Of a DNA stretch of 64,000 bases, positions 46,173 to 54,971 are shown piece by piece (position 1 is the first letter of the stretch; every line of letters starts with the position of its first letter). The stretch is from Bradyrhizobium sp. (GTDB lineage Bacteria; Pseudomonadota; Alphaproteobacteria; Rhizobiales; Xanthobacteraceae): contig NZ_JACRAW010000006.1 in assembly GCF_016213215.1 (NCBI RefSeq), positions 1 to 64,000 of the forward strand, given 5' to 3'. Made by a program: the position numbers and the translations under genes. Below the pieces are notes generated by a model, which searched no databases, had not been told where the DNA came from, and saw only the letters and a list, made by a program, of their open reading frames with translations.

Positions 46173-47447
46173 TTATCCCCGGCCGCGCATTTCTTGACTG
46201 GGCTTGATATCCTGAGAGCGGCCGTAGATCGCGACGGCGACTATCAACACCAGGGTCAGTACTCCAAAGAGAGCGCGGTAAGCGGTTTCAGTACGGGCGC
46301 CGTCAGCCAGCGGTTCGAAAGCGCCGACGACCATGCCCGAGAACGTTTGCAAGCAAGCTACGCCCAGCATCACCGACGTGTTGATCGTCGCTATGCCGCG
46401 CCCGATCAGCCGGTCCGGGAAGATCGCTCGGCCATGGGTCATCACCATCGTGCTGGATGCACTAAAGAAGCCGATGGCAATGACAGCGCCGACGGGGAGC
46501 CAGATCGGTGGGGTCGGTGTCAGCGCAAGCGTGGCGAGGATGGAGACGATCACGATGTGACCGCCTATGGCGATCCATTTGCGCGTGTCCAGAAGGCGGT
46601 CCAGCGGGCCGAAGGCAAGCATCCCGACCTGGTAGGCAATCACGGCCAGCAGCAGGACGTTGCCAGCCTCGATTGGAGTTAAGCCATGCACCTCCCGCAG
46701 GAACGGACCTCCCCACAAACCCTGGACGGTGAAAGTGCACGCGTAGCTGCAAAAACTCAGCACCAGGATGGGCTTCAGGCGGGGGCTGCTCAGCACCTCC
46801 AGAAGGCCTTGCAGCATCTGGCGTATTGGCTCCGGAGTTCGGGCCAGGAATGGATGGCCGGGCGGCGCGTCGCGCACCAACACCCATATGGCGATCGCCG
46901 CGACTGCTGTGAACAGGACGGCAGCGCCGAACACGATGCGCCAGCTGGCGGCCTGAGACGCCCACGCCAGCGGCGTGGTCGCAATCAAGTTGCCGAGCAG
47001 GCCAATGGCGAGGACCATGGCGGTGAGCGTGGAGAAGCGATCCGGCGGAAACCAGCGTGAGATCACCACCATACTGCCGATGAGCATGGCGCCGAAGCCG
47101 GCACCCATCAGCACACGGCCTGTGAGCAGAACGGGCCAGGTCGGCGCCATGGTGAAGATGATGCCGCCGATCGTGGCGAGCATGAGCATACCGGCCACGG
47201 TACGCCGTGGACCGAAGTGGTCGAAGAAAAAGCCGCAAGGTATCTGCATGGCAGCGAAGCCGAAGAAGAAAGCGCCCGTAAGTGCTCCCAGGGCTTCCGG
47301 TCCGATGCCTAAGTCGCGCATCAGTTCCAGGCCAATCGTAACGTTGGAAGCGCGGAAGAAATGGCTCGCCACATACGCGGTGGCCAGCGTTGTGACGATG
47401 ACCAGCCCCCGGCGGTGGGGAAATGAGTGCCGCTCGGAGGGCCGCAT
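46173..47447 (-). CDS. Major facilitator superfamily transporter
   Basis: 424 residues with twelve helices. The MFS loop motif is FFFDHFGPRRTVAGML between helices two and three, with GRVLMGAGFGAMLIGSMVVI in helix four. The helix spacing fits the anion/cation or nitrate/oligosaccharide-type MFS with no long central loop. The substrate cannot be told. It stands alone on the minus strand. Confidence 0.85.
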   Translation of the reverse strand: MRPSERHSFPHRRGLVIVTTLATAYVASHFFRASNVTIGLELMRDLGIGPEALGALTGAFFFGFAAMQIPCGFFFDHFGPRRTVAGMLMLATIGGIIFTMAPTWPVLLTGRVLMGAGFGAMLIGSMVVISRWFPPDRFSTLTAMVLAIGLLGNLIATTPLAWASQAASWRIVFGAAVLFTAVAAIAIWVLVRDAPPGHPFLARTPEPIRQMLQGLLEVLSSPRLKPILVLSFCSYACTFTVQGLWGGPFLREVHGLTPIEAGNVLLLAVIAYQVGMLAFGPLDRLLDTRKWIAIGGHIVIVSILATLALTPTPPIWLPVGAVIAIGFFSASSTMVMTHGRAIFPDRLIGRGIATINTSVMLGVACLQTFSGMVVGAFEPLADGARTETAYRALFGVLTLVLIVAVAIYGRSQDIKPSQEMRGRG

Positions 47448-47598
47448 TGCTCGAGTGATGTCCCGCTTCTGGCTGGAAATATTGGACCTTATGCGTGCTG
47501 GAAGTGCAGTTCAAGGTTGAGGAAGATGGGAAGGACGATCATTCAGATCCATCGAACTGTCCTGCCGCCGACGCCGGCGGCAGATCAAACGTTATCCG

Positions 47599-48174
47599 TC
47601 AATCAAGTCTCAGTCGACCGACACGTTCGATTCCGCCGCCGCTTCCGCTTCGCACCACGACGATCTCGCCGGTCGCCGGCAAGATCCCCGTGAGAGCCAT
47701 AATGTTCGCACCATGCGTCACGACGAGAAGGATGCCGTTCCCGGTCCATTTACCGACGACCGCGCGTCCACCGGCGACGAGGAATTCTCGCTGATCGCTG
47801 AGCACGACCACATTGCCGAATGTCGGCTCGGCTTCGACCGGCCCCAGCTCCAGCAGCGTGGCTGTCTCCTTGCAGCGGCACCACGGCGAGCTGAGGATTC
47901 TTTCGACCTCAATTCGTTCCGATTTGAGCCGCGCTCCGATCCTTGCGGCGTCGGCGCGTCCCTTGGCACTGAGGTTACGCTGGGTGGCGCAGTCATCGAG
48001 CCGGAACCCCGGCGGATCACCAGTGCCGCCCGGGGCGTCGGTATGACGCATCAGGGCAACATGCCGGCCACCGCGCAACGCGGCCCAAGCCTCGGCCTCG
48101 CCGGCGCGGGCGGTGTCCGCCGCGGTTGAGAGGCTGAGAAGGATTGCAAAGATGGCGAAACGACTCCGGGACAC
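47599..48174 (-). CDS. Secreted histidine phosphatase (phosphoglycerate mutase fold)
   Basis: 191 residues from the GTG at 48174, which has GGGAGCC nine bases upstream. A signal peptide (RFAIFAILLSLSTAADTARA) is present. The catalytic motif is VALMRHTDAPG (Arg-His), with Arg in ILSSPWCRCKET and the second His in LLVVTHGANIMAL. It is a periplasmic phosphatase of the PGM/SixA-like branch. It is the last gene of an operon with DUF6644 and DUF6152 genes; the gap to 48189 is 14 bases. Confidence 0.8.
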   Translation of the reverse strand: MSRSRFAIFAILLSLSTAADTARAGEAEAWAALRGGRHVALMRHTDAPGGTGDPPGFRLDDCATQRNLSAKGRADAARIGARLKSERIEVERILSSPWCRCKETATLLELGPVEAEPTFGNVVVLSDQREFLVAGGRAVVGKWTGNGILLVVTHGANIMALTGILPATGEIVVVRSGSGGGIERVGRLRLD

Positions 48175-48188
48175 GGCAGCGGCTCCCG

Positions 48189-48677
48189 TCAGAAATACGC
48201 GATCAGGCGCCCGGCGCAGACGGCGCCGAGCCACAGCAGAAGCGAGGCGAGCGCAGTGACTTTTGCGCCGCCGGACGCCTCGCCGTGCCAGTGCGCCACG
48301 CGCCGCCACGGACCGGCATGCGCGATCACCACGTTGACCAGGGCCGCCGCGATCAGCAGCAGCTTGGTCTGGAATGCAGGGTTGCGCACGACATGCGCGG
48401 CATCGGCGCTGAACAACAGGAACCCCATGCTGATCGCGAGCAGAAAACCAACGCGTGACAGTGGCAGCAGTAATTGCGCCATCGGCTGGATCGCAATGGC
48501 GCTTCCCAATCCGAGCAACCTCAAATCAAGCGCCAGAATAGATCCGACCAGCATGACAAAGCCGAGGATGTGCAGGATCTCGACCGCGGGATAAAGGGAG
48601 GGTGAGCTCCGCATCACATGACCCAGCGCGCTTTCCTGCAATACAAGGAAGATCGACGCAGCCGGCTGATGTTCCAC
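48189..48677 (-). CDS. DUF6644-like integral membrane protein
   Basis: 162 residues, GTG start at 48677, six bases after the stop of the DUF6152 gene. About five helices: LYPAVEILHILGFVMLVGSI (with a His), MAQLLLPLSRVGFLLAISMG, FQTKLLLIAAALVNVVIAHA, and LASLLLWLGAVCAGRLIAYF. It is paired with DUF6152, an association I have seen in other proteobacteria. Possible role in copper or haem handling; unproven. Confidence 0.75.
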   Translation of the reverse strand: MEHQPAASIFLVLQESALGHVMRSSPSLYPAVEILHILGFVMLVGSILALDLRLLGLGSAIAIQPMAQLLLPLSRVGFLLAISMGFLLFSADAAHVVRNPAFQTKLLLIAAALVNVVIAHAGPWRRVAHWHGEASGGAKVTALASLLLWLGAVCAGRLIAYF

Positions 48678-48683
48678 TCTGGT

Positions 48684-49040
48684 CTATCGCAATTCTGTGC
48701 GCTTGCCGCCGAGAACGATGTACTCGATCCGCGCCTCGTCCGGATTGCTGGTATGAGCGTAGCCGAACACGGTGCAGGTCTTTCCAGGCGCGATCATGTC
48801 GGGCGTGACGCCGCGCCGCTCCATGCGCGAAGGCGGCGCGAGGATGAAGCGCCAGTGCTTGCCGTCGACCTCCATCTCGATCTCGCAATGCGGATTCTGG
48901 TAAGTCGATTTCAGGATCTTGCCGGTGATGGTAAATGACTTCGACGTGTCGTATCCGCCCCAGCCGTGATGGGCGATCGCCGCGCCCGGAGCAAGAGCAG
49001 CCGCCAGCGCCAGGAACAGGCGACGGGTCATTGATGTCAT
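48684..49040 (-). CDS. DUF6152 periplasmic protein
   Basis: 118 residues. Signal sequence (MTRRLFLALAAALAPGAAIA), then the characteristic HHGWGGYDTSKSFTITGKIL, then YQNPHCEIEMEVDGKHWRFI and a GKTCTVFGYAH segment. ATG 49040 has GGAGGCAGCGC. The His pair at the mature N-terminus could bind copper. It is the first gene of the operon with the DUF6644 and phosphatase genes. Confidence 0.8.
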   Translation of the reverse strand: MTSMTRRLFLALAAALAPGAAIAHHGWGGYDTSKSFTITGKILKSTYQNPHCEIEMEVDGKHWRFILAPPSRMERRGVTPDMIAPGKTCTVFGYAHTSNPDEARIEYIVLGGKRTELR

Positions 49041-49377
49041 GCGCTGCCTCCGGCGCTATGAAAAACAAACCGGTGCTGGTGAACTCATAGCGCTGTTTGC
49101 GTGGCCGTTCAAATGACAACCGGGTGACGCAGACCTAGCGCGCGGTGAAACTGAGATGCTTCGGCGCGGCATGCTTTTCGAGTCATCGAATTGAACCTAG
49201 GATCAGGGACTTTCGCAACATCGATGGCTGGGATCTTGCCTGACCACCGCGATGTGCGCCTGCACGCGGGAAGCGAAGCCAGCGCCGCACAGCACCTGTG
49301 CTGAGCTTTGCGGCATCGCATCGCAACCTGCCCACGCGCTTTGTCGTACGCCGAACCTTCCGCCGACGAACCCGGCG
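49041..49377. other. Intergenic, no supported gene
   Basis: It lies between the DUF6152 gene start and the end of hpaR. Frames that cross it are not convincing. No repeat recognised. Confidence 0.4.
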
Positions 49378-49875
49378 CTAGCCGCTCGCTCGGCCTGAGC
49401 GGCCGGGCTTCCGTTCGATGGAGTCCAGCGGCAGGCTCAAGAGCCGGTCGAGCACCACGATCAACGACGCCATCAGATCGACGCCAACGACCCTCTCGAG
49501 GTCGCGGTAACACGCGTCAACAGAAGGCGCTACCTCGCGAACCAGCGCGTGCCCTTTGCCGGCAAGGGCCACAAACACCTTGCGCTGGTCCTCTCTGCTG
49601 CGCTCACGCGTGACGTATCCGACTTCTTCCAGACGCGAGAGAATGTTGGAGAGGCTGGGTCCGGAGATCTGGCACAAGGACGAGATCTCGTGCTGTTCGA
49701 GCCGATCGTGATCGCTCACGACCCGCAATATGCGCCACTGCTGCTCGGTCAGGCCAAAGCGATGAAAGATCGGACGGAAATGCTGAAGGAGCGTCTCTCG
49801 CGCCTGCAACAACATCATCGGAAGATTCCGCCGCCCGACGATACCGTTTTTGCGGGCTTCTGCCATTTTCTTCAT
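49378..49875 (-). CDS. hpaR: HpaR-type MarR regulator
   Basis: 165 residues from ATG 49875. The family pattern is PMMLLQARETLLQHFRPIFH, FGLTEQQWRILRVVSDHDRL and the winged-helix segment ISSLCQISGPSLSNILSRLE. HpaR represses homoprotocatechuate degradation genes and is relieved by the aromatic substrate. It is divergent from hpaD with an inverted repeat between, fitting local control. The frame is open upstream to 50364, but that part runs antisense to hpaD. Confidence 0.85.
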   Translation of the reverse strand: MKKMAEARKNGIVGRRNLPMMLLQARETLLQHFRPIFHRFGLTEQQWRILRVVSDHDRLEQHEISSLCQISGPSLSNILSRLEEVGYVTRERSREDQRKVFVALAGKGHALVREVAPSVDACYRDLERVVGVDLMASLIVVLDRLLSLPLDSIERKPGRSGRASG

Positions 49876-49912
49876 GGAAGTTACTTGCTCTCCGCGATGC
49901 CGGTCTTGACTC

Positions 49913-49941
49913 GTTAAGATCATAACGATTATTATCTTAAC
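49913..49941. promoter_or_regulatory. Inverted-repeat operator between hpaR and hpaD
   Basis: GTTAAGAT (49913-49920) and ATCTTAAC (49934-49941) are perfect inverted arms 13 bases apart in an AT-rich segment, 28 bases before the hpaD start. They are centred in the divergent promoter region. It probably binds HpaR. Confidence 0.7.
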
Positions 49942-49968
49942 AATATGTTCGATACTGGGGAGGAGTCC

Positions 49969-50814
49969 ATGGGTAAGATCGTCCTGGCGGCCAAGGTCGC
50001 GCACGTACCCTCGATCCTGATCTCGGAACGGGAAGGACCGCTGAAGGGAAAGCGCGACGGCGCGATCAAGGCGCTGCGCGAGCTCGGCAGGAGAGCCCGC
50101 GACCGAGGCGCCGACACGTTCCTTGTCTTCGATACGCACTGGATCTCGAACTTCGGCTGCCACATGAACGCCAATGCGCGTCATCGCGGCACTTATACGA
50201 GCCATGAAGCGCCTCACATGATCCAGAACATGGCTTACGACTATCCGGGCGATCCTGAACTCGGCGACGCCATTGCGGCCGAGGCTGGCAAGGACGGTCT
50301 CGAGGTGCTGGCGCACAAGGTCGAGACACTCCCGCTCGAATACGGGACGATCGTGCCGATGCATTACATGAACCAGGGCGGCTGGGCGCGCGTCCTGTCG
50401 GTGGCGGCACCGATCTTCGCCAGCGTCGAGGAGAACCGCAAGTTCGGAGGCGCCTGCGCACGCGCCATCGCGGCGTCCAACCGCAAGGTCGCTGTCCTTG
50501 CCTCCGGCTCACTGTCGCACCGCCTCGTGTCCAACGATCAGGTCGGCGACGGTCAGTGGGAGCAGGTCGGCAGCGAATTCAACCGGCAGATGGATCTGCG
50601 CGTCCTCGACCTGTGGAAGGAGCGCCGCTATGCCGAATTTGTCAGGATGCTTCCCGAGTATTCGACCAAGTGCAACGGCGAAGCCTTGATGGCCGACACG
50701 CACATGATGTTCGGCCTGCTCGGCTGGGACGCCTACAAGGGCGAGACCGAGGTGCTCTGCCCCTACTTTCCGTCCTCCGGAAGCGGGCAGATCATCGCCG
50801 AGCATCATCTCTGA
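49969..50814 (+). CDS. hpaD: 3,4-dihydroxyphenylacetate 2,3-dioxygenase
   Basis: 281 residues from ATG 49969, which follows GGGGAGGAGTCC. It has the E. coli HpaD/HpcB pattern: MGKIVLAAKVAHVPS, FLVFDTHWISN, ETLPLEYGTIVPMHYMN, ASGSLSHR and MFGLLGWDAYKGE. It is a LigB-type extradiol enzyme with Fe(II) bound by His/Glu residues, and opens the ring of homoprotocatechuate. No other hpa genes (hpaBCEFGHI) are adjacent, so the rest of the pathway lies elsewhere or the substrate differs. Confidence 0.9.
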   Translation: MGKIVLAAKVAHVPSILISEREGPLKGKRDGAIKALRELGRRARDRGADTFLVFDTHWISNFGCHMNANARHRGTYTSHEAPHMIQNMAYDYPGDPELGDAIAAEAGKDGLEVLAHKVETLPLEYGTIVPMHYMNQGGWARVLSVAAPIFASVEENRKFGGACARAIAASNRKVAVLASGSLSHRLVSNDQVGDGQWEQVGSEFNRQMDLRVLDLWKERRYAEFVRMLPEYSTKCNGEALMADTHMMFGLLGWDAYKGETEVLCPYFPSSGSGQIIAEHHL

Positions 50815-50914
50815 ACGAGCGCCGGCCGGGACAGCCGGTAAGGAACCGCAAGCCGGATTGAGCGAAGCGAATCCGAGACCGCTCTCGCTTCGCTCGTCGG
50901 GCGGCCAGCCACGG

Positions 50915-51196
50915 TCAATGCACTCGATGCACGACGTGCGGGCGGCCGAGATGCAGCAACCCCTGAACGGCCGACAGACGATCTTCCAACGCGGCAATCG
51001 TGGCTCTCAGATTGTCACGTCGCTGATCGAGAATCCGGCTGGCGGGATCGGACAGCTTGGTCTTCGCCCGTTGCCGACGGATGTCGAGCATCGACCTGCG
51101 AAGGCCTTCGATCAGAGCCGTCAGGCGCTTCGCCTCGTTCGACATTGACCGTGATGCGACAATGTGGCGGCGCGTTTCCAGGTGATGGTGTCTCAT
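50915..51196 (-). CDS. Helical hypothetical protein, 93 residues
   Basis: ATG 51196 with GGGAGGAATC upstream. The sequence MRHHHLETRRHIVASRSMSN is followed by two helices (AKRLTALIEGLRRSMLDIRR, LDQRRDNLRATIAALEDRLS). Very basic overall, probably coiled coil. The start could also be the Met of MSNEAKR. Function unknown. Confidence 0.65.
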   Translation of the reverse strand: MRHHHLETRRHIVASRSMSNEAKRLTALIEGLRRSMLDIRRQRAKTKLSDPASRILDQRRDNLRATIAALEDRLSAVQGLLHLGRPHVVHRVH

Positions 51197-51415
51197 CCAT
51201 GATTCCTCCCATTGCCTACCCCCGTGAAGAGGTTGACCGGAAAATCTTACCGCCCACAAAATCCAGCTCCGACGAATTGGATCAAATTGCATGCGCTTGT
51301 CGGTGGGACCTCGTGACCAAGGAGCGGACAGGTCGATTAGGGGGATCGCGGCACTATCCAAGAAAGTGCCGATCCGATCGCTTCCCGGAGTTCGTCGATG
51401 AGAGGTCAAGGACGA

Positions 51416-52600
51416 TCATCCGCTCGCGTCGCCCGCGACCTGATACACGGCGCGCTCGAAGGCATCGAACGCCTTGAGGACCACAGGATCGACGAAGGGC
51501 AGGATCTGCGTCATGAACACGCCGGCGATCTTCGCCGCCGGATCGAGCCAGAAATAGGTGTTGTTGAGGCCCGCCCATGCGAGGCTGCCCGCGCTCCTTC
51601 CGCCCGGCACCGCTTCGACATTGATGAGGAAACTCAGGCCCCATTTCTTGACAATGCCGGGCATCAGGTCGACGTCGCAGGACAGTTGCGGGTTCTGGGT
51701 TGGCAGCGGCTGCACGTTGAGCGCGCCCATGTGGTTCGCGCCCATCAGGGCGACGGTCTCTTCCTTGAGGATGCGCGCGCCCTCCAGTTCGCCGCCGTTC
51801 ATCAGCGCCCGCAGGAAACGCAAGTAATCGGACGCGGTCGAGAACAGGCCCCCGCCGCCCGGGTAGAACTCGCGCGCCCCCGCCGCGCCCGGCGGCTCGG
51901 TCATGACCTCGAGGGCGCCATCCGCCTTGCGCGCATGCACCGCGGCCATGCGGCCGGCCCATCCGGCTCGTGCGATGTAGCTGGTGTCGCGCATGCCAAG
52001 GGGGCCGAGAACCTGCTTCTGTAAGTAAGTCTCGAGATCGAGGCCGCTCACCGCCTCGATGAGACGCCCGACCATCTCGATATTGACGCCGTATTCCCAG
52101 CGCTCGCCGGGCTCATTGGCGAGCGGCACGGTCAGCGCCAGCAGCTTGCCGCTGCGCATCGGAGGAATCTGCTTCTCCTCCATGTAGCGCGCGATCCTGT
52201 CGTTCCACATCTCGTAGGCAAAGCCGGCGGTATGCGTCAGCAGGCGCCGCAGCGTGATTTCGTTGCGCGGGGGCCGCAGGACGGGACCGTTGTCGTCGAA
52301 GCCGACAAGGACCATGGCCTCGCCGAGAAACGGCAGGACTTCCCTCGCCGGCTGATCGAGCGAGAGCCTGCCCTGCTCGACCAGCTGCATGGCGCCTGTC
52401 GCGGTGATCGCCTTGGTCATCGATGCGATGCGAAACAGGGTGTCGGTCGTCATCGGCTCGGGCTGTGTCACTGCCCTGCGTCCATACGCCCCTTCGAAAA
52501 TCACCCCGTCGGCCGTCGCCGCCGCGGCCACGAGTCCCGCAATTCGGTCGGGCCCGAGCGCCGCCTCGAGCGCCTGCCGGATTGGTTGAATGTCACGCAT
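51416..52600 (-). CDS. Beta-lactamase-fold serine hydrolase
   Basis: 394 residues. The catalytic SxxK is ASMTKAITATG (Ser60, Lys63), and Tyr170 lies in RWEYGVNIEMVG. The region FYPGGGGLFSTASDYLRFLR is typical of class C beta-lactamase-like esterases (EstB/LovD type) rather than true beta-lactamases. No signal peptide is evident, so it is probably a cytosolic esterase or peptidase. ATG 52600 has GAGG upstream. Confidence 0.85.
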   Translation of the reverse strand: MRDIQPIRQALEAALGPDRIAGLVAAAATADGVIFEGAYGRRAVTQPEPMTTDTLFRIASMTKAITATGAMQLVEQGRLSLDQPAREVLPFLGEAMVLVGFDDNGPVLRPPRNEITLRRLLTHTAGFAYEMWNDRIARYMEEKQIPPMRSGKLLALTVPLANEPGERWEYGVNIEMVGRLIEAVSGLDLETYLQKQVLGPLGMRDTSYIARAGWAGRMAAVHARKADGALEVMTEPPGAAGAREFYPGGGGLFSTASDYLRFLRALMNGGELEGARILKEETVALMGANHMGALNVQPLPTQNPQLSCDVDLMPGIVKKWGLSFLINVEAVPGGRSAGSLAWAGLNNTYFWLDPAAKIAGVFMTQILPFVDPVVLKAFDAFERAVYQVAGDASG

Positions 52601-53049
52601 GAGAGCCTCGCAGGAACCCGGTCGATCCGCGCCCGGAAGCAGGCAGCGCGTCGGCCTGGCCGGATGAGAATTTGGTACTGGATAGCACGGCCGAGGGCCA
52701 GTTTCCGGTTGCGCCGCCCTCGGTGCGGCAAGCCGGGGCACCAAAGCCGGAGTTAAAAGCGTTGCCAAAAAGCAGCAACGCTTCGCCGCCTGCACGCATG
52801 TCCGCGCTATGCACAGGGATCGGTATTGTCGCGGTCTTGACTTCTCGAAAAATATTTCGGGCGAGAGTCGCAAACCGAACGGACAAAAGCTGCGATCCTC
52901 GACCATAGTCGTATCAGGGCTGGTCGAAGCTCATCCAAACAATGCTGGAATGCGGAAGCGGGACAACTGCCCCGCCTCCTGTGTGCTCCGCGCTGCAATG
53001 CAGCGGCTCGGGGAATGATCGCGCTTGGGAAAAAAAGGATCTTTGTGCA
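52601..53049. other. Intergenic upstream of the phasin gene
   Basis: About 450 bases with no convincing gene. TTGACT at about 52837 is followed by an AT-rich stretch (AAAAATATTTCG) and could be part of a promoter. The rest is unassigned. Confidence 0.4.
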
Positions 53050-53514
53050 GTGAGTGAAAGTGAAATGAAAGCTACAGCGAACGAAACGAACAGCTTTGCG
53101 ATCCCACCCTTCGAATTTCCAAAAATGGCGCTGCCTGAACTTGGCGAAATCGCCGAGCGGGGGCTCGCCCGCGCACAGGAAGGCTGTGAGAAGATGAAGA
53201 GCGCGTCGGAAGCGGTAACGGACACCCTGCGCCAGACCTATTCGAGCAATGCCAGCGGCGCGACCGACTATGGGCTCAAGGTGATCGAGATTTCGAGCGC
53301 CAACACCACCTCTGCGATCGATTTCTTCGCCGAGCTGCTGGGCAGCAAATCGATGACCGACGTCCTTGCCGTGTCCGCGGCGCAGGCGCGCAGAGCCTTC
53401 GAGACCACCTCGGCGCAGAACAAGGAATTGTGGGAACTCGCCCAGAAGGTTGCAAACCAAACCAGCGAGCCGATCCGGAGGCACGTCGCCAACGTCCTTC
53501 AGCAGGCCAAATAG
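53050..53514 (+). CDS. Phasin family protein
   Basis: 154 residues from the GTG at 53050, which has AAGGA about ten bases upstream; ATG 53065 is the alternative. The phasin domain is helical: ALPELGEIAERGLARAQEGC, EKMKSASEAVTDTLRQTYSS and SANTTSAIDFFAELLGSKSM, ending QTSEPIRRHVANVLQQAK. Phasins coat polyhydroxyalkanoate granules. A structured 3' segment with a T-run follows (53558-53682). Confidence 0.85.
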   Translation: MSESEMKATANETNSFAIPPFEFPKMALPELGEIAERGLARAQEGCEKMKSASEAVTDTLRQTYSSNASGATDYGLKVIEISSANTTSAIDFFAELLGSKSMTDVLAVSAAQARRAFETTSAQNKELWELAQKVANQTSEPIRRHVANVLQQAK

Positions 53515-53557
53515 GCGCCCCGTTCGATTCACGTCCAAGGTTCGCTCAGGAGGGAAT

Positions 53558-53682
53558 CCGGCCGGTTGGACCAAGCGCCACGAGCACTGCCCCCACGTGC
53601 TCGAACGAACAACAGGTGCTCGACGCCCCCCAAGTCCTCGCACCGCCACAAGAGGCGCAATCCAACCGGCCGGTCTTTTTTT
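53558..53682 (+). ncRNA. Structured 3' region of phasin transcript or small RNA, ending in terminator
   Basis: A 13-bp perfect stem joins 53558-53570 to 53661-53673 and is followed by T7, giving a long-loop terminator. Inside the 90-base loop, CGAGCAC (53581-53587) can pair with GTGCTCG at 53597-53603 or with a second GTGCTCG at about 53616-53622. CGCC/GGCG near 53645-53657 can form a third stem. The layout looks like a compact RNA domain. It may be only an elaborate terminator. Confidence 0.45.
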
Positions 53683-53720
53683 GCTCAACATCAATAAAGA
53701 GAAAAGTAAGGGAGGCTCAC

Positions 53721-53960
53721 ATGGGTATGGTGATGATCGAGTGTCCGCAAACCGGGCGCGCAATTCCGACCGGCATCAAGACCGACCGCGACAGCTTCAT
53801 GCGGAGCGCGGTGTTCTTCTCGCGCACCCGCTGCCCGTTCTGCGACACCGATCACTCCTGGTTCGCGCCCGAAGCCTGGGTTCAGGAGTCCGGCAGCTGG
53901 GCGATCCCGCCCCGCGCGGGCTCCATGGCTGATGGTCCCGATACAGCTCATCAGCGATGA
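53721..53960 (+). CDS. Small hypothetical protein with CPxC motif
   Basis: 79 residues. ATG 53721 follows GGGAGGCTCAC. It begins MGMVMIECPQTGRAIPTGIK, then RSAVFFSRTRCPFCDTDHSW, giving three Cys and one His that may bind zinc. It continues FAPEAWVQESGSWAIPPRAG. Similar single genes are common in Bradyrhizobium (from memory). Function unknown. Confidence 0.7.
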   Translation: MGMVMIECPQTGRAIPTGIKTDRDSFMRSAVFFSRTRCPFCDTDHSWFAPEAWVQESGSWAIPPRAGSMADGPDTAHQR

Positions 53961-53978
53961 ACGTGACGGAGGGACACC

Positions 53979-54170
53979 ATGGCGCAGACGCAAATCCCGC
54001 CTGAAACCTCTCCCTTCCTGCTGCAGGCCAAGGACTTTCTTAAACGGGCACGCCGACTGAAACCGGGCCCGGCCCGCAATGAACTGCGCGAAGTGGCAAG
54101 GGTGCTGCGCCAGGTCGCAAGGCAGCAAACGCAACATGGATTCGCGCCGCCCCCGGCGGAGCCACACTGA
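53979..54170 (+). CDS. Small basic hypothetical protein, 63 residues
   Basis: ATG 53979 has GGAGGGACACC. It reads MAQTQIPPETSPFLLQAKDF then LKRARRLKPGPARNELREVA, a helix-turn-helix-like basic segment. It follows the previous gene by 18 bases and is likely in the same operon. Function unknown. Confidence 0.65.
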   Translation: MAQTQIPPETSPFLLQAKDFLKRARRLKPGPARNELREVARVLRQVARQQTQHGFAPPPAEPH

Positions 54171-54182
54171 TCGGGACTCCCG

Positions 54183-54971
54183 CTATTCCTTCGGTCCGGA
54201 AGCGGCTTTACGCTCCGGGACGGTCGCGTCTGCCTGCAGGGGCGCCGCGGCGCGCGGCACCGCGGACAGCTCCTCGTCATAGCTGCGGCCGAGCCTGGCC
54301 TGCATCACCGCATAGCATTCGCACGCAACGTTCTCGAGCCGGTTGCGGTCGATCTCGATGAATCCGCGCCGTTCGGATCTGATTGCCCCGGCGGCGCGCA
54401 GCCGGCTCATCGTCAGCGTCACCGTCGTCCGCCGTACACCGAGCAGCTGGGCGAGGGCCTCCTGGGTCAGCGGAAGCACGTCGGCGGCAACACGGTCGTG
54501 AAGTTCGAGCAGCCACCGCCCCATGCGCCGTTCGACCGAATGCAGCGCGTTGCACGCAGCGACATGCTGAAGCTGCAGGAGCTGCGTCCGGACGTGGACG
54601 TGCAACACGTGCCGGATGGCGGCGCTGCGGGCAAAGGCCGACTGCAGTTTCGGGACAGGAATCTGCAACGCGGTGCCCGCCACGCGAACCGTCGCGGTGA
54701 CAGGCGAGCGAGAGGGGCCGAGCACGGCGAGCACGCCGACTGCGCCTTCGGGGCCCATCAGCGTGGTCGCGACCGTATGTCCGTCGGGCATGTCGACCAT
54801 GAAGGCGATGGCGCCGCTACTGGGAAAGTAGACTTGGTCGATCTCATCGCCCGAGCGCAGCAGCACCGTGTCGACACCGAACGCGACGTTCTGAAGGTGC
54901 GGCTTCAGCAAATCGAAGTCCGCACGGGGCAACGCCGCCAAGAGCCGGTTCGCTTTGCTCGTCGGGCGCAC
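54183..54971 (-). CDS. Crp/Fnr family transcription regulator
   Basis: 262 residues from a GTG at 54971. An N-terminal cyclic-nucleotide-binding-like barrel (LQNVAFGVDTVLLRSGDEID, YFPSSGAIAFMVDMPDGHTV) is followed by a helix-turn-helix (PLTQEALAQLLGVRRTTVT). The N-terminal Cys cluster of Fnr is missing, so it is not an oxygen sensor of that type. The Ala/Pro-rich C-terminal tail of about 40 residues is unusual. It is divergent from no clear partner. Confidence 0.85.
   Translation of the reverse strand: MRPTSKANRLLAALPRADFDLLKPHLQNVAFGVDTVLLRSGDEIDQVYFPSSGAIAFMVDMPDGHTVATTLMGPEGAVGVLAVLGPSRSPVTATVRVAGTALQIPVPKLQSAFARSAAIRHVLHVHVRTQLLQLQHVAACNALHSVERRMGRWLLELHDRVAADVLPLTQEALAQLLGVRRTTVTLTMSRLRAAGAIRSERRGFIEIDRNRLENVACECYAVMQARLGRSYDEELSAVPRAAAPLQADATVPERKAASGPKE

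Noticed and set aside
49378..50364. 328-residue reading of hpaR
   Set aside because: The upstream half is antisense to hpaD. The MarR protein starts at 49875.
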